Source: Martinezella rhizogenes (lineage in GTDB: Bacteria > Pseudomonadota > Alphaproteobacteria > Rhizobiales > Rhizobiaceae). Taken from it: a DNA stretch of 64,000 nucleotides. Shown piece by piece: positions 38,787-46,707 of this stretch. The notes under the pieces were generated by a model. That model did not search any database, was not told the origin of the DNA, and saw only the letters and a list, made by a program, of their open reading frames with translations. The DNA lies in assembly GCA_013322215.1 (NCBI GenBank), contig JAAMEZ010000021.1, forward strand, positions 743,557 through 807,556, in the 5' to 3' direction. Both the position numbers and the translations under genes were made by a program. Position 1 is the stretch's first letter. Each line of letters opens with the position of its first letter.

Positions 38787-39680
38787 ATGGAAATAAAGCT
38801 CCTCCGATCCTTCGTTCAATTGATCGACACCGGCCACTACGGCAAGGCCTCGGCAAAACTGTTCGTCACCCAGTCAACCCTGACCAAGCAGATTCAAGCT
38901 TTGGAAGCCGCAATGGGCGGAGCGTTGTTCGAACGTGGTCGTCATGGTGCCAAGCTGACGCCGCTTGGAGAGCTCCTGCAGCGCGAAGCACGCCCGCTTC
39001 TTCAATTGAACGACGATGTCGACCGGAAGATGCATCGCGCGATGGCCGGCCTTACCGGATACCTCGATATCGGGTTTGGAATATCGACCCTCGTCGTCGC
39101 GCCACAACTGATCGCCAGCTTTCGCGCGGCGACGCCGGATTGCAGCATCACGCTCAACGACCTGCCATCACGGGAGCAGCATCAGCGCCTGCTCGACGGC
39201 CGGCTCGATATCGGCTTCTGCCGGGCGCCGGAGGAAGATAGCGGTCTGGCTTTCATGCCCGTCATCGAGGAGCATCTGGCCCTGGTGCTTCCAAGTGGAA
39301 TGACCATACCGGCCTCGGACCGACTGACGGAGTTGAATGAGCTTGGCTTTGTGGCACTTTCGCCATCGCGCGGACCGGGACTGGATGATCAGATCAGGCG
39401 CTGGTGTTCGTTTGCCAGCTTCGAGCCTCGTATCGCCCAATATGCCGACGATATACTGACCGTCCATGCCATCGCTTCTGCCGGCTTGGGCGTGGCATTC
39501 CTGCCCTGGCGTGGCGTGCAGGCATTGGCTGGGTCCAGCCATAAGCAGTCTCTCTCAGGACCAGAATCAAGATGGCCGATTGGAATTTGCTGGCATCGCA
39601 AACATGCGAGCCCCCTGCTGGCCCGCTTCATCGATCACGTGTCGAGGAACCTTGAGCCCGACCAAGCGCGGGCCGGCTGA
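38787..39680 (+). CDS. LysR-family regulator divergent from the nitrilase-like gene
   Basis: This 297-residue LysR protein has a standard N-terminal winged helix (MEIKLLRSFVQLIDTGHYGK, then LFVTQSTLTKQIQALE). The ATG at 38787 is preferred to a TTG at 38766. The effector domain continues to the C-terminus (HVSRNLEPDQARAG). It probably activates the carbon-nitrogen hydrolase gene across the 90-bp gap; the inducer is unknown. It marks the left border of the replicon core. Confidence 0.88.
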   Translation: MEIKLLRSFVQLIDTGHYGKASAKLFVTQSTLTKQIQALEAAMGGALFERGRHGAKLTPLGELLQREARPLLQLNDDVDRKMHRAMAGLTGYLDIGFGISTLVVAPQLIASFRAATPDCSITLNDLPSREQHQRLLDGRLDIGFCRAPEEDSGLAFMPVIEEHLALVLPSGMTIPASDRLTELNELGFVALSPSRGPGLDDQIRRWCSFASFEPRIAQYADDILTVHAIASAGLGVAFLPWRGVQALAGSSHKQSLSGPESRWPIGICWHRKHASPLLARFIDHVSRNLEPDQARAG

Positions 39681-39742
39681 CAATCGAGATAAGGCCTCGA
39701 TACACCGGCATTTTACGATGCAAACGATCGCTCTCGTTGCTG

Positions 39743-39772
39743 ACGATGGGGTTATGCATCCAACCCCATCGT
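39743..39772. terminator. Strong hairpin after the LysR gene
   Basis: ACGATGGGGTT and AACCCCATCGT pair perfectly over 11 bp with an 8-base loop, 62 bases past the LysR stop. No T-run follows on either strand. It may stop read-through into the repA control region. Confidence 0.45.
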
Positions 39773-39835
39773 CTGAAAGGCGCTAAATGTGAGCCCGCCC
39801 GACGTCGTCGGCGGACAGTGCAAACGCTTTGATGG

Positions 39836-39961
39836 TCAAAACGAACCATGCAGCCAAAGCATTGTCGGCGTGCCGAGAATTGTCATGGCAATCACCACTG
39901 AAACCGCCATCTTGATCGCTTTGATACGCCGTGTCCTGACGCCGCTCCAATCATAACTCAA
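39836..39961 (-). CDS. Possible 41-residue membrane peptide near repA
   Basis: A TTG-started frame preceded by GTGAGGG encodes a basic start (DWSGVRTRRIKAIK) and one hydrophobic helix (MAVSVVIAMTILGTPTMLWL). It is too short for most gene callers. The charge-then-helix layout is typical of real small membrane proteins; expression is unproven. Confidence 0.35.
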   Translation of the reverse strand: MSYDWSGVRTRRIKAIKMAVSVVIAMTILGTPTMLWLHGSF

Positions 39962-40452
39962 AATCGCTAACCCTCACAAATCATTAATGATTCGCAAACT
40001 AGAGCTGACCCGCCTTTCGGCAAGGGACGATGATGATTCGTCCACAACGGATATTTCCGCGATGTTTCGATATGGATGACACCGAGGTCGAGGCCATCAG
40101 ATCGCCAGAGGAAACTGCTGAGAGCAGAAGAGAGACTGCCGCGTCTGAGCGTCCCGGATACCGAACCAAGAGATTCTGCACCATGCGTTTCGCCTGCATC
40201 GGCTGCGAAGGAAGGCTGAATTTTTGAGGGAGACCATTCGTAGGGTGTCGACTCACCCGGACCGATATAGTGATTCTCATCACTGCAATCGTCGCTAATC
40301 TTAGCCGGATAGACGTCCGGCGATCGACGGTAACCGTACTCTACTCTCAAAAGGTGTGAGTCATCACCGCGGCCATCTTCGGCGACTTGCCGCAGAAAAC
40401 TCAAGAAAAGCAGTATATTAAATGGCCGAGAGCAGAGTCTCGGCTGTCACAC

Positions 40453-40476
40453 GTTAACCGGTCATTAACCGTTAAT
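40453..40476. promoter_or_regulatory. TTAAC/GTTAA repeats before repA
   Basis: GTTAACC, ATTAACC and GTTAAT are clustered over 24 bases about 85 bases upstream of repA, with TTAAC and GTTAA as an outer inverted pair. They are candidates for RepA/RepB autoregulatory binding or the repABC promoter. The rest of 39962-40559 shows no supported gene. Confidence 0.35.
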
Positions 40477-40559
40477 CTCTGGACGGCCTGACAGAATCGT
40501 GTTCTATCTTCTGGCGGGCAAAGGTCGGCAAACCGGCGACAGACCGCCAAGAGGGACAA

Positions 40560-41783
40560 ATGGCGATAGCGAACCGCACGGAGACTGTAGCTCCTTCAAA
40601 GGAAAATGCAGCCAGCAAAATTGCGCGGCATGCAACGGTGTTGTCTGGTCAGCTCCAGCAGCTCAGAACGCGGATGTATCCGCCGAAATCCGAGAAGATG
40701 CTGCGCCAGTTCCTGACCAACGAAGTGTCCAAGCTGACGTCCATTCCGGATTCGACCTTGAAGCTGATGTCGAGCGAAGGCCGTGGCCCAGTTCCTAGCC
40801 GATTGGAAAACAATCATCGGGTCTACACGCTTGCCCAGATCAACGAATTGCGGGAGCTGTTTGCCAAGCAGAAGCCGGCGGAAGCCCTTCGCTTCCTGCC
40901 TCGACGCCGGCCGGGTGAACATCTGCAGGTGATGGCGATCGCCAACTTCAAGGGTGGCAGCGCCAAGACGACCACCTGCGTTCACCTTGCGCATTATCTT
41001 GCGCTGCATGGCTATCGCGTGCTTGCCCTCGATCTCGATCCGCAGGCGTCGCTTTCGGCCATGTTCGGCGCCCAGCCGGAAATAGATGTCGGCGCCAACG
41101 AAACCATCTATGCGGCGCTCAGATATGACGTGACCGAGAGGCGCTCGATCCGCGAAATCATCCGCAAAACCTATTTTGACGGCATTGATCTTATTCCGGG
41201 CAACCTGGAGGTCATGGAGTATGAGCACGAGACGCCTCGCGTTCTTGCTCAAAGGTCCGGCTCCGGCGCCATCTTTTTCGAACGCCTCAAGTTGGCGCTT
41301 GCCGAGGTCGAAAACGACTACGACATCGTCATCCTCGACACACCTCCGTCGCTCGGGTTTCTGACCCTGAGCGCCATCTACGCCGCCACAAGCATGATCA
41401 TCACGGTGCACCCCGCGATGCTCGACGTAGCATCGATGAGCCAGTTCCTGCTCATGATGGGCGATCTGATCAGCGTGCTCAACGAAAGCGGCGCGCAGCT
41501 CGATCAGGATTTCATCCGCTATCTTGTCACGCGCCACGACCCGAACGATGCGCCGCAGTCGCAGGTCGTGGCGATGCTGCGCCATCTCTTCGGCACCGAT
41601 GTCCTGTTGCCGACGGCAATCGAGAGCACTGCGGTCGAGGCTGCCGGGCTTGCCAAGCGCTCCCTCTACGAACTCGAAATGGGGCAGATCGGCCGAGACA
41701 CGCATAAGCGCGCCCGCGAGGCCGTAGACGCCGTCAACGAAGCGATCGTTCATCTCATCAATACAAGTTGGGGACGTGGATGA
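40560..41783 (+). CDS. repA: RepA, ParA-type partition ATPase
   Basis: A 407-residue ParA-family protein of the repABC operon. A DNA-binding N-terminal region (FLTNEVSKLTSIPDSTLKLM) is followed by the deviant Walker A KGGSAKTTT and LDLDPQASLSAMFG, then Walker B VILDTPPSLGFL. It drives plasmid segregation with RepB and also represses the operon. The ATG at 40560 follows AAGAGGGACA. Its stop codon overlaps the repB start. Length is normal. Confidence 0.97.
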   Translation: MAIANRTETVAPSKENAASKIARHATVLSGQLQQLRTRMYPPKSEKMLRQFLTNEVSKLTSIPDSTLKLMSSEGRGPVPSRLENNHRVYTLAQINELRELFAKQKPAEALRFLPRRRPGEHLQVMAIANFKGGSAKTTTCVHLAHYLALHGYRVLALDLDPQASLSAMFGAQPEIDVGANETIYAALRYDVTERRSIREIIRKTYFDGIDLIPGNLEVMEYEHETPRVLAQRSGSGAIFFERLKLALAEVENDYDIVILDTPPSLGFLTLSAIYAATSMIITVHPAMLDVASMSQFLLMMGDLISVLNESGAQLDQDFIRYLVTRHDPNDAPQSQVVAMLRHLFGTDVLLPTAIESTAVEAAGLAKRSLYELEMGQIGRDTHKRAREAVDAVNEAIVHLINTSWGRG

Positions 41784-42814
41784 CCAAAAGCCCGAGAAAG
41801 TCCATCGTCGCCAGTTTCGGACTGCTTTCAGCCGAATTGGAAAGCAGCGAAAGCACGGCCGATCCGGCACCCTCCACCCCTGCCCCGGCGCAGTCGGGGC
41901 GCGTTGGCGCTGGCGTTATCGGCGCCGCGCATCGCGCAATCGGCGATATACGCGCTGAGCGTGACCGGCTGCGTGCCATTGTCGAATCCGGCGAAGGCTG
42001 GATTCAGGATCTCGATCCGCATGTGATCGATGCGTCGCCCTATCCGGATCGCCTGCCTGACGACGATCCCCAAGATTTCGAGAGATTCAAGCGCTCTATC
42101 GAGGAGGAAGGCCAGAAGGTTCCGATCCAGGTTCGACGGCACCCCTCTTCAGGCGATCGGTATCAGGTTGTCTATGGTCATCGCAGATGGCGGGCCACTC
42201 TTGAGCTCGGCCGTACCGTCCGTGCCATTGAGGTCGAGATTTCCGATCTCGATCTGGTTCTGGCGCAGGGGATCGAAAATGCGAGCCGGCAGGATCTGAC
42301 ATGGATCGAACGCGCCTTGTTTGCCTCGCGCATGGATGATGCGGGTATCAAGGCGCGCCACATCTATGCCGCCCTCTCTATCGAAGATGCTGAGCTCGCG
42401 CGAATGCGGAGCGTCTATCGCACAATTCCGGCAGATATCATCGAAGCGATCGGCAGGGCTCCGAAAGTCGGCCGGCCGCGTTGGCTGGATCTGGCGAAGA
42501 CAATATCCGCTGCCCCCAATGCCCTTAAAGTGGTGCGCGCTGCTCTTTCAGACGCGAATGAGTCCAATGAAACCTCGGACCAGCGATTTCAGGTGGCGTT
42601 GAAAGCGATCAAGCCTCCGTCCGAAGCGCGCAACGCCCAGATTGCGATTTCCGATACATCGGGAACCAGATTGGGTGTGTTTATGACGTCGCCTCGGGAG
42701 GTTCGAATCTCTGCCGAGGGCAAATTAGGGACAGAATTCGTAAGATTTATCGAGGAAGAGCTGCCTGACCTTGTCGAGCGCTTCACTCGTTCGAGAAACA
42801 ACAGCAACCCCTGA
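41780..42814 (+). CDS. repB: RepB, ParB-type partition protein
   Basis: The 344-residue ParB-family centromere-binding protein begins MTKSPRKSIVASFG. Its ParB/Srx nuclease-like domain contains VRRHPSSGDRYQVVYGHRRW near residue 115, and a helix-turn-helix follows. It should bind the CTGACA-type palindromes described here. The ATG overlaps the repA stop by four bases (ATGA). Its own stop codon lies inside the parS-like palindrome at 42809-42826. Confidence 0.97.
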   Translation: MTKSPRKSIVASFGLLSAELESSESTADPAPSTPAPAQSGRVGAGVIGAAHRAIGDIRAERDRLRAIVESGEGWIQDLDPHVIDASPYPDRLPDDDPQDFERFKRSIEEEGQKVPIQVRRHPSSGDRYQVVYGHRRWRATLELGRTVRAIEVEISDLDLVLAQGIENASRQDLTWIERALFASRMDDAGIKARHIYAALSIEDAELARMRSVYRTIPADIIEAIGRAPKVGRPRWLDLAKTISAAPNALKVVRAALSDANESNETSDQRFQVALKAIKPPSEARNAQIAISDTSGTRLGVFMTSPREVRISAEGKLGTEFVRFIEEELPDLVERFTRSRNNSNP

Positions 42815-42826
42815 CAGCTGTCAGGG
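42809..42826. promoter_or_regulatory. parS: parS-like palindrome 1 (overlaps the repB stop codon)
   Basis: CCCTGACAGCTGTCAGGG is a perfect 18-bp palindrome. The same arms occur at 46422-46445 and 46548-46583. A repeated, replicon-core-specific palindrome is the expected form of a RepB binding site. RepB binding is inferred. Confidence 0.7.
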
Positions 42827-42856
42827 TTTTCCGATTGGAAAGGAAACCTAGCAAAA

Positions 42857-42908
42857 GAAAAAAGGCCCCCAAACGTTGCCGTCGTGGAAGCCTTCTCTTC
42901 AATGTAGC
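42857..42908 (-). ncRNA. ctRNA: ctRNA (incA), antisense repressor of repC
   Basis: Between repB and repC, on the minus strand, a promoter (TTGACT at 42938-42943, 17-bp spacer, GATTCT at 42915-42920) is followed by a terminator. The stem AAGGCTTCC/GGGGGCCTT (42862-42894) has a 15-base loop and a T-run at 42858-42861. The predicted RNA is about 52 bases, the usual ctRNA size. It should pair with the repC leader and set copy number and incompatibility. The 5' end is approximate. Confidence 0.8.
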
Positions 42909-43001
42909 AACTGAAGAATCGCATTTCCTCGAATCCCAGTCAAGAGTCTTTGGCACCGTTTTTGGTGATCGTATTTCTTTTGCCTCTTGAAGGTGAGGAA
43001 A

Positions 43002-44225
43002 ATGCAGAATGGAAGTGTAACGACGCCCTTTGGGCGGCGCCCGATGACGCTTGCCTTGTTTCGGCAACAGATTGCCGCGACCATGATCGAGCCCAGCAAG
43101 TCGGTCGACAAATGGAAAGTCTTTCGAGACGCATCCGAAGCACGCCAAAAGCTCGGATTGCAGGATCGCAGCCTTGCCGTACTTGACGCTCTGTTGAGCT
43201 TCTATCCTGAAAACGAGCTACGCCAGGACGCCCAGCTCGTTGTCTTTCCGTCCAATGCGCAGCTGACTTTGCGTGCCCATGGCATCGCAGGTGCTACACT
43301 TCGCAGGCATCTTGCGCTTCTCGTCGAGGCTGGCCTGATCGTCAGAAAGGATAGCGCCAATGGCAAGCGCTATGCAAGAAAAGGCCGGACGGGCGAGATC
43401 GAAAATGCGTTTGGCTTCGATATCTCGCCGCTTCTGCTGCGTGCAGAGGAGCTTGCTATCATGGCTCAGGAAGTCGCAGCAGATCGGATCGCCTTCCGCC
43501 GCGCCAAGGAAAGCCTGACGATATCCCGACGCGATGTCCGCAAACTGATCGCAGCAGCAATCACGGAAGGCGTTGGAGGCAATTGGACACTGATCGAAGA
43601 ACGTTATAGCGCCCTCGTCTCACGCATTCCGCGCTCCCCGACGATGTCCGACATCACCTCCATTCTGGAAGATATGGAGTTTCTCCGTGGCGAGATCATC
43701 AACCTTCTGGAAACGCAGCAAAAAATTGAAAATTATAGCACCAATGATGCCCATAATGAGCGGCACATACAGAGTTCGAATCCCGAATCCCTTAATGAAC
43801 TTGAACCAAGCCTTCGAACAAAGCTGGAAGCGAGATTCACAGAAGGAGGCGGACTACAGAATGAGCCGATGCGTATCTTCCCGTTAGCTCTTGTGCTGAA
43901 GGCGTGCCCGGAAATAAGCTCATACGGGCCAACGGGTGTTATCAGTAGTTGGCGTGACCTGATGTGTGCTGCGGTCGTCGTCCGATCGATGCTGGGCGTC
44001 AGCCCGTCAGCCTATCAGCTCGCTTGCGAGATAATGGGACCGGAAAATGCTGCTGCGACGATAGCTTGCATTCTCGAGCGATCGGGGCATATCAAATCCG
44101 CCGGGGCCTATCTCCGGGACCTTACAGCCAAAGCGAAACGCGGTGAATTTTCACTCGGCCCGGCGCTTATGGCATTGCTTCGAGCACATAATGGAGACAG
44201 CGATCTCCTATTGAGGGTTTCCTGA
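43002..44225 (+). CDS. repC: RepC, replication initiator
   Basis: A 407-residue RepC initiator, the only protein essential for replication in repABC replicons. The typical opening is present (MQNGSVTTPFGRRPMTLALF). A winged-helix DNA-binding region lies around residues 70-130 (AHGIAGATLRRHLALLVEAG). The ATG at 43002 has GAGGAAA upstream; an earlier in-frame ATG at 42987 lies in the leader controlled by ctRNA. The AT-rich segment within its coding sequence is the likely origin. Confidence 0.96.
   Translation: MQNGSVTTPFGRRPMTLALFRQQIAATMIEPSKSVDKWKVFRDASEARQKLGLQDRSLAVLDALLSFYPENELRQDAQLVVFPSNAQLTLRAHGIAGATLRRHLALLVEAGLIVRKDSANGKRYARKGRTGEIENAFGFDISPLLLRAEELAIMAQEVAADRIAFRRAKESLTISRRDVRKLIAAAITEGVGGNWTLIEERYSALVSRIPRSPTMSDITSILEDMEFLRGEIINLLETQQKIENYSTNDAHNERHIQSSNPESLNELEPSLRTKLEARFTEGGGLQNEPMRIFPLALVLKACPEISSYGPTGVISSWRDLMCAAVVVRSMLGVSPSAYQLACEIMGPENAAATIACILERSGHIKSAGAYLRDLTAKAKRGEFSLGPALMALLRAHNGDSDLLLRVS
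43715..43765. other. oriV: Candidate origin of replication (oriV) inside repC
   Basis: An A/T-rich tract (AAAAAATTGAAAATTATAG) breaks the otherwise GC-rich repC sequence. In repABC plasmids the origin lies within repC at an AT-rich stretch, so this is the best candidate; the position is an inference. Confidence 0.45.
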
Positions 44226-44339
44226 TGGTCTGGAGTACGTCTGTTCCCGAGATATTGACGACCTCATATGCCCGTTGGAATAAGCCTCTGGCGCGGCAAA
44301 GCGCACAGTCCATTGGACATGTCGCTTCCAACAAATGAT

Positions 44340-44371
44340 ACGGCCACAGCTGACCCTTCAGCTATGGCCGT
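44340..44371. terminator. Bidirectional hairpin after repC
   Basis: ACGGCCACAGCTGA and TCAGCTATGGCCGT pair over 14 bp with one mismatch and a 4-base loop. It lies 114 bases after repC and before the end of the convergent small secreted protein gene, so it could end both transcripts. Confidence 0.5.
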
Positions 44372-44417
44372 CCATTGACCGTCGAACTTTGCCGACGACC
44401 AGAATTTGCGCATTGGA

Positions 44418-44588
44418 TTAACGGCAGACGCGTTCCTTGCGAACGACCCAGTGGCCATGAACCTTGTGCTTCACGGTCTTCACAACGCAATCGTGGTGAT
44501 GACGATGGAACGGGGCCGCTTGGGAGGGAGCGCTGACGGCGACAACCGAAGCCAGGGCGATAACGGAAGAGAGAAGCAGGCTTTTCAT
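44418..44588 (-). CDS. Small secreted His-rich protein
   Basis: A 56-residue protein: a signal peptide (MKSLLLSSVIALASVVAVSA, cleavage after PSQA-A) followed by a short basic, His-rich mature part (FHRHHHDCVVKTVKHKVHGH) with two cysteines that may form a disulfide. The ATG at 44588 follows GAGG; the ORF is also open to 44606. Similar tiny periplasmic proteins are common in rhizobia but their role is not known; metal binding is possible. Confidence 0.65.
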   Translation of the reverse strand: MKSLLLSSVIALASVVAVSAPSQAAPFHRHHHDCVVKTVKHKVHGHWVVRKERVCR

Positions 44589-45230
44589 GTTAAACCTCGT
44601 AAGCATTGGGGGTTGATGCTGCGTGTTTACGCATGACTTTGATGACCGATTCAGACTTAACCGAAAATGAATAGCACCCTTACAATTTTGTAATGCGCGT
44701 TTTGGGACAGTCGCGCCATTCGAAGAGCCCGTTCTTGAGAAATTCGAACGCAGCTGACATCGGCATTAAACTGGATAGGCTAGGCGCAACGGATCATATT
44801 TGTTGCGCATCTCTGCCCATCGTTCCAACCGGCTCGCAAGTCGGAGCTCGGGCTATAGCGCCGAACGACCGCAAGCTCTGTGGAGATTTTATTTGTTCGG
44901 GATATCGTGTGATTGACAAATTCGAGCGGAAAACTCATCCAAAAAGCCTATCGGATCGCTCATCCGGAACAGGCTTTGCGCCTATTCTAGAGGTAAAATC
45001 GCGGCTTGCGGCACATTGCCTTCCCGTCCCTCGGAAGGCTTAATCGGCACTGTATGACTCATGGAAGCTAACGCCGATATAGCTTCGCATTCCAAAAATT
45101 TCATTGGGAAATCTGATATTTAGACATCACCGAATTTAGGCATGAAGTGCGAAGCATTTCGTCTGTCTTGCGCAATATAGCACGCTAAGTGGACCGATTA
45201 GTCAAGAAAATTGTCGGTCAACAATATCGT
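44589..45230. other. Gene-poor region downstream of repC
   Basis: About 640 bases with lower GC and no reading frame with protein-like character. One 116-codon frame (44693-45043) has an erratic composition and no ribosome site. I see no RNA gene or clear repeat in it. Confidence 0.4.
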
Positions 45231-45725
45231 TCAAATGGCCTGGAGACTGAGATGCATCGTCTGGCGCAGCAGCTCAATGGCCTCGGGAACGGTCGGCCCT
45301 TCGAACGGAGGCGGCTGAAGACGTTCGCAGAATTCGCGCCAGACGAACAGGGTCAGTTCGGCGCCGTCCGTTTCGGTTTCCCCCTCCCCTTCGGCAAATT
45401 GTCCGAGGGCCCGATACCGGACATCTTGCCAGAACAGCGTCTCCACCCAATCGTAGATAGGAATGACATGGAAGTGAAAGGCGAGTCCGGAAATATGACC
45501 ATATCGACCGATATAGACGCGTGGAGCGCCCAGCTCCTGTTTCAGCACTGCTTGAGACAGCGCCAGCAGGGGACCGATCTCCCGCAGGGTGTCATCGGGT
45601 AAATCGAAGAGGTCATTGGCGCATCTCTTGGACGCTATGATGAGGTAGCCGGGGAGGGCCGAATTTGCCCGGTGGTTTACAAGCCATTTTTCGGTCTCGG
45701 CGATAAAAAATTGTGAAGCAGCCAT
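45231..45725 (-). CDS. HIT-family (histidine triad) hydrolase-like protein
   Basis: A 164-residue HIT protein. The core begins near residue 25 (LPGYLIIASKRCANDLFDLP) and the triad region is LAFHFHVIPIYDW. In the usual H-x-H-x-H-x-x motif the first His is replaced by Ala82, while the catalytic second (H84) and the third (H86) remain. It may hydrolyse a nucleotide conjugate. It lies near the replicon core with no operon partner. Confidence 0.8.
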   Translation of the reverse strand: MAASQFFIAETEKWLVNHRANSALPGYLIIASKRCANDLFDLPDDTLREIGPLLALSQAVLKQELGAPRVYIGRYGHISGLAFHFHVIPIYDWVETLFWQDVRYRALGQFAEGEGETETDGAELTLFVWREFCERLQPPPFEGPTVPEAIELLRQTMHLSLQAI

Positions 45726-45883
45726 CGTTTTCTACTCTTGATTCCGATAATTGTTCGTCGGCTACATTTGCTCTCAGCCAGGCGGAAATGACATCGCTCA
45801 GCGCCAGTGAGCCGAGGTCATGCCGGCTTTTCGATGGCCCGATCTGAGGGGCAAGCACATCGGTTCCTCATTGACAATGAGAC

Positions 45884-46063
45884 TTATCCAATTCCCGTCA
45901 AGCTGGCAGCGGCAGCGAAAAAGATTGCCGTGGTGAGGTGGTTGCGGATTGCCCCTTGCGTCGCCAAAATATGCCAGAGTTTGTCGGCGAGCAGCGCCCA
46001 GGGGCAACCGAGCATGGCGGCAACGGCAGGAAAGATCAACGAAAGCACGATGAGCTGCAGCAT
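45884..46063 (-). CDS. Small hydrophobic protein (59 residues)
   Basis: A short frame with GAGGG nine bases before its ATG. It encodes two hydrophobic stretches (LQLIVLSLIFPAVAAMLGCP and TTAIFFAAAASLTGIG) joined by a charged loop (ADKLWHILATQGAIRN). The layout suggests a two-helix membrane protein. I do not recognise it. It follows another small frame at 46135-46272 on the same strand. Confidence 0.4.
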   Translation of the reverse strand: MLQLIVLSLIFPAVAAMLGCPWALLADKLWHILATQGAIRNHLTTAIFFAAAASLTGIG

Positions 46064-46134
46064 GATATCGCCCTCGGCGGTAGCAAATCGCGGGAAGATG
46101 GATCACGCCGATCATGATTCTGCTTTGATCTTCG

Positions 46135-46272
46135 TCAGATCGGGAGCTGGTGAAGGCCGAGATAGATCGGATACGGGATGGAATTCGCCGTAATCAGCGC
46201 GGCATTCGGACCTAGCAGCGGGACGAGTGCTACCGTTACTGCGGCGAGAGCTGCGTATAATTCGAGCGACAT
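46135..46272 (-). CDS. Possible 45-residue membrane peptide
   Basis: Starting at MSLELYAALAAVTVALVPLL, this frame encodes one hydrophobic helix and a short tail (YPIYLGLHQLPI). It lies upstream of the 59-residue gene, both between repC and the distal parS-like sites. The ribosome site is weak, so this is tentative. Confidence 0.25.
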   Translation of the reverse strand: MSLELYAALAAVTVALVPLLGPNAALITANSIPYPIYLGLHQLPI

Positions 46273-46421
46273 GCGGAACTCACTTGAGGTGAAAGTAGCT
46301 GCAAGGGCGACATCGGCAAGCGACGATCTTCGCGCATGGGCTAGGGCGAGCTTCAGCACCCGATCGCGAGTGCCTATTCGCGGCCGGAAGCCGGCCTAGC
46401 CTGCTTTCGGCGTTCGCCGCC

Positions 46422-46445
46422 AAACCCTGACAGTTGTCAGGGTTT
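46422..46445. promoter_or_regulatory. parS: parS-like palindrome 2
   Basis: AAACCCTGACA-GT-TGTCAGGGTTT has 11-bp perfect arms around a 2-base centre. The arms are those of the palindrome at the repB stop. It lies 2.2 kb downstream of repC. Confidence 0.68.
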
Positions 46446-46547
46446 TCTAAGCCGCGGATGTTGGGGAGTTGGCCTCAAGAGATTTGCACTGCGTGCGAGG
46501 GCCGGCGGAAAGGTAATATGTAGCTGTGCCACCCCTCCAATAAGGTT

Positions 46548-46583
46548 GGATCAAAACCCTGACAGTTGTCAGGGTTTTGATCC
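46548..46583. promoter_or_regulatory. parS: parS-like palindrome 3 (36 bp)
   Basis: The left arm GGATCAAAACCCTGACA and its exact complement enclose GT, a 36-bp palindrome with 17-bp arms. It contains the same CCCTGACA core, 126 bases from palindrome 2. It is the most extended copy. The stretch 46273-46707 otherwise holds no gene. Confidence 0.7.
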
Positions 46584-46656
46584 CGATGGGTTCCATTACA
46601 GCATCGGGATCACGGGATGGATTGCGGTAGTTCATAGCGTGGGCCGTCACTTCCTT

Positions 46657-46695
46657 CCCGGTCGGAGCTTCTGCCGTATTGAAGCTCCGACCGGG
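46657..46695. terminator. Perfect 15-bp hairpin after the second efflux operon
   Basis: CCCGGTCGGAGCTTC and GAAGCTCCGACCGGG pair perfectly with a 9-base loop, starting 13 bases past the stop of the minus-strand MFS gene. There is no T-run; it likely ends or stabilises that transcript. Confidence 0.55.
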
Positions 46696-46707
46696 GATAT
46701 CAGTCCG

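Noticed and set aside
39967..40404. 145-codon minus-strand frame upstream of repA
   Set aside because: No ribosome site, Ser/Gly-rich irregular composition, and it lies in the low-GC control region.
44693..45043. 116-codon plus-strand frame after repC
   Set aside because: Irregular composition, no ribosome site and no protein-like pattern.
45798..46115. 105-codon minus-strand frame
   Set aside because: The overlapping frame at 45884-46063 has a ribosome site and membrane-helix pattern and is the better candidate.
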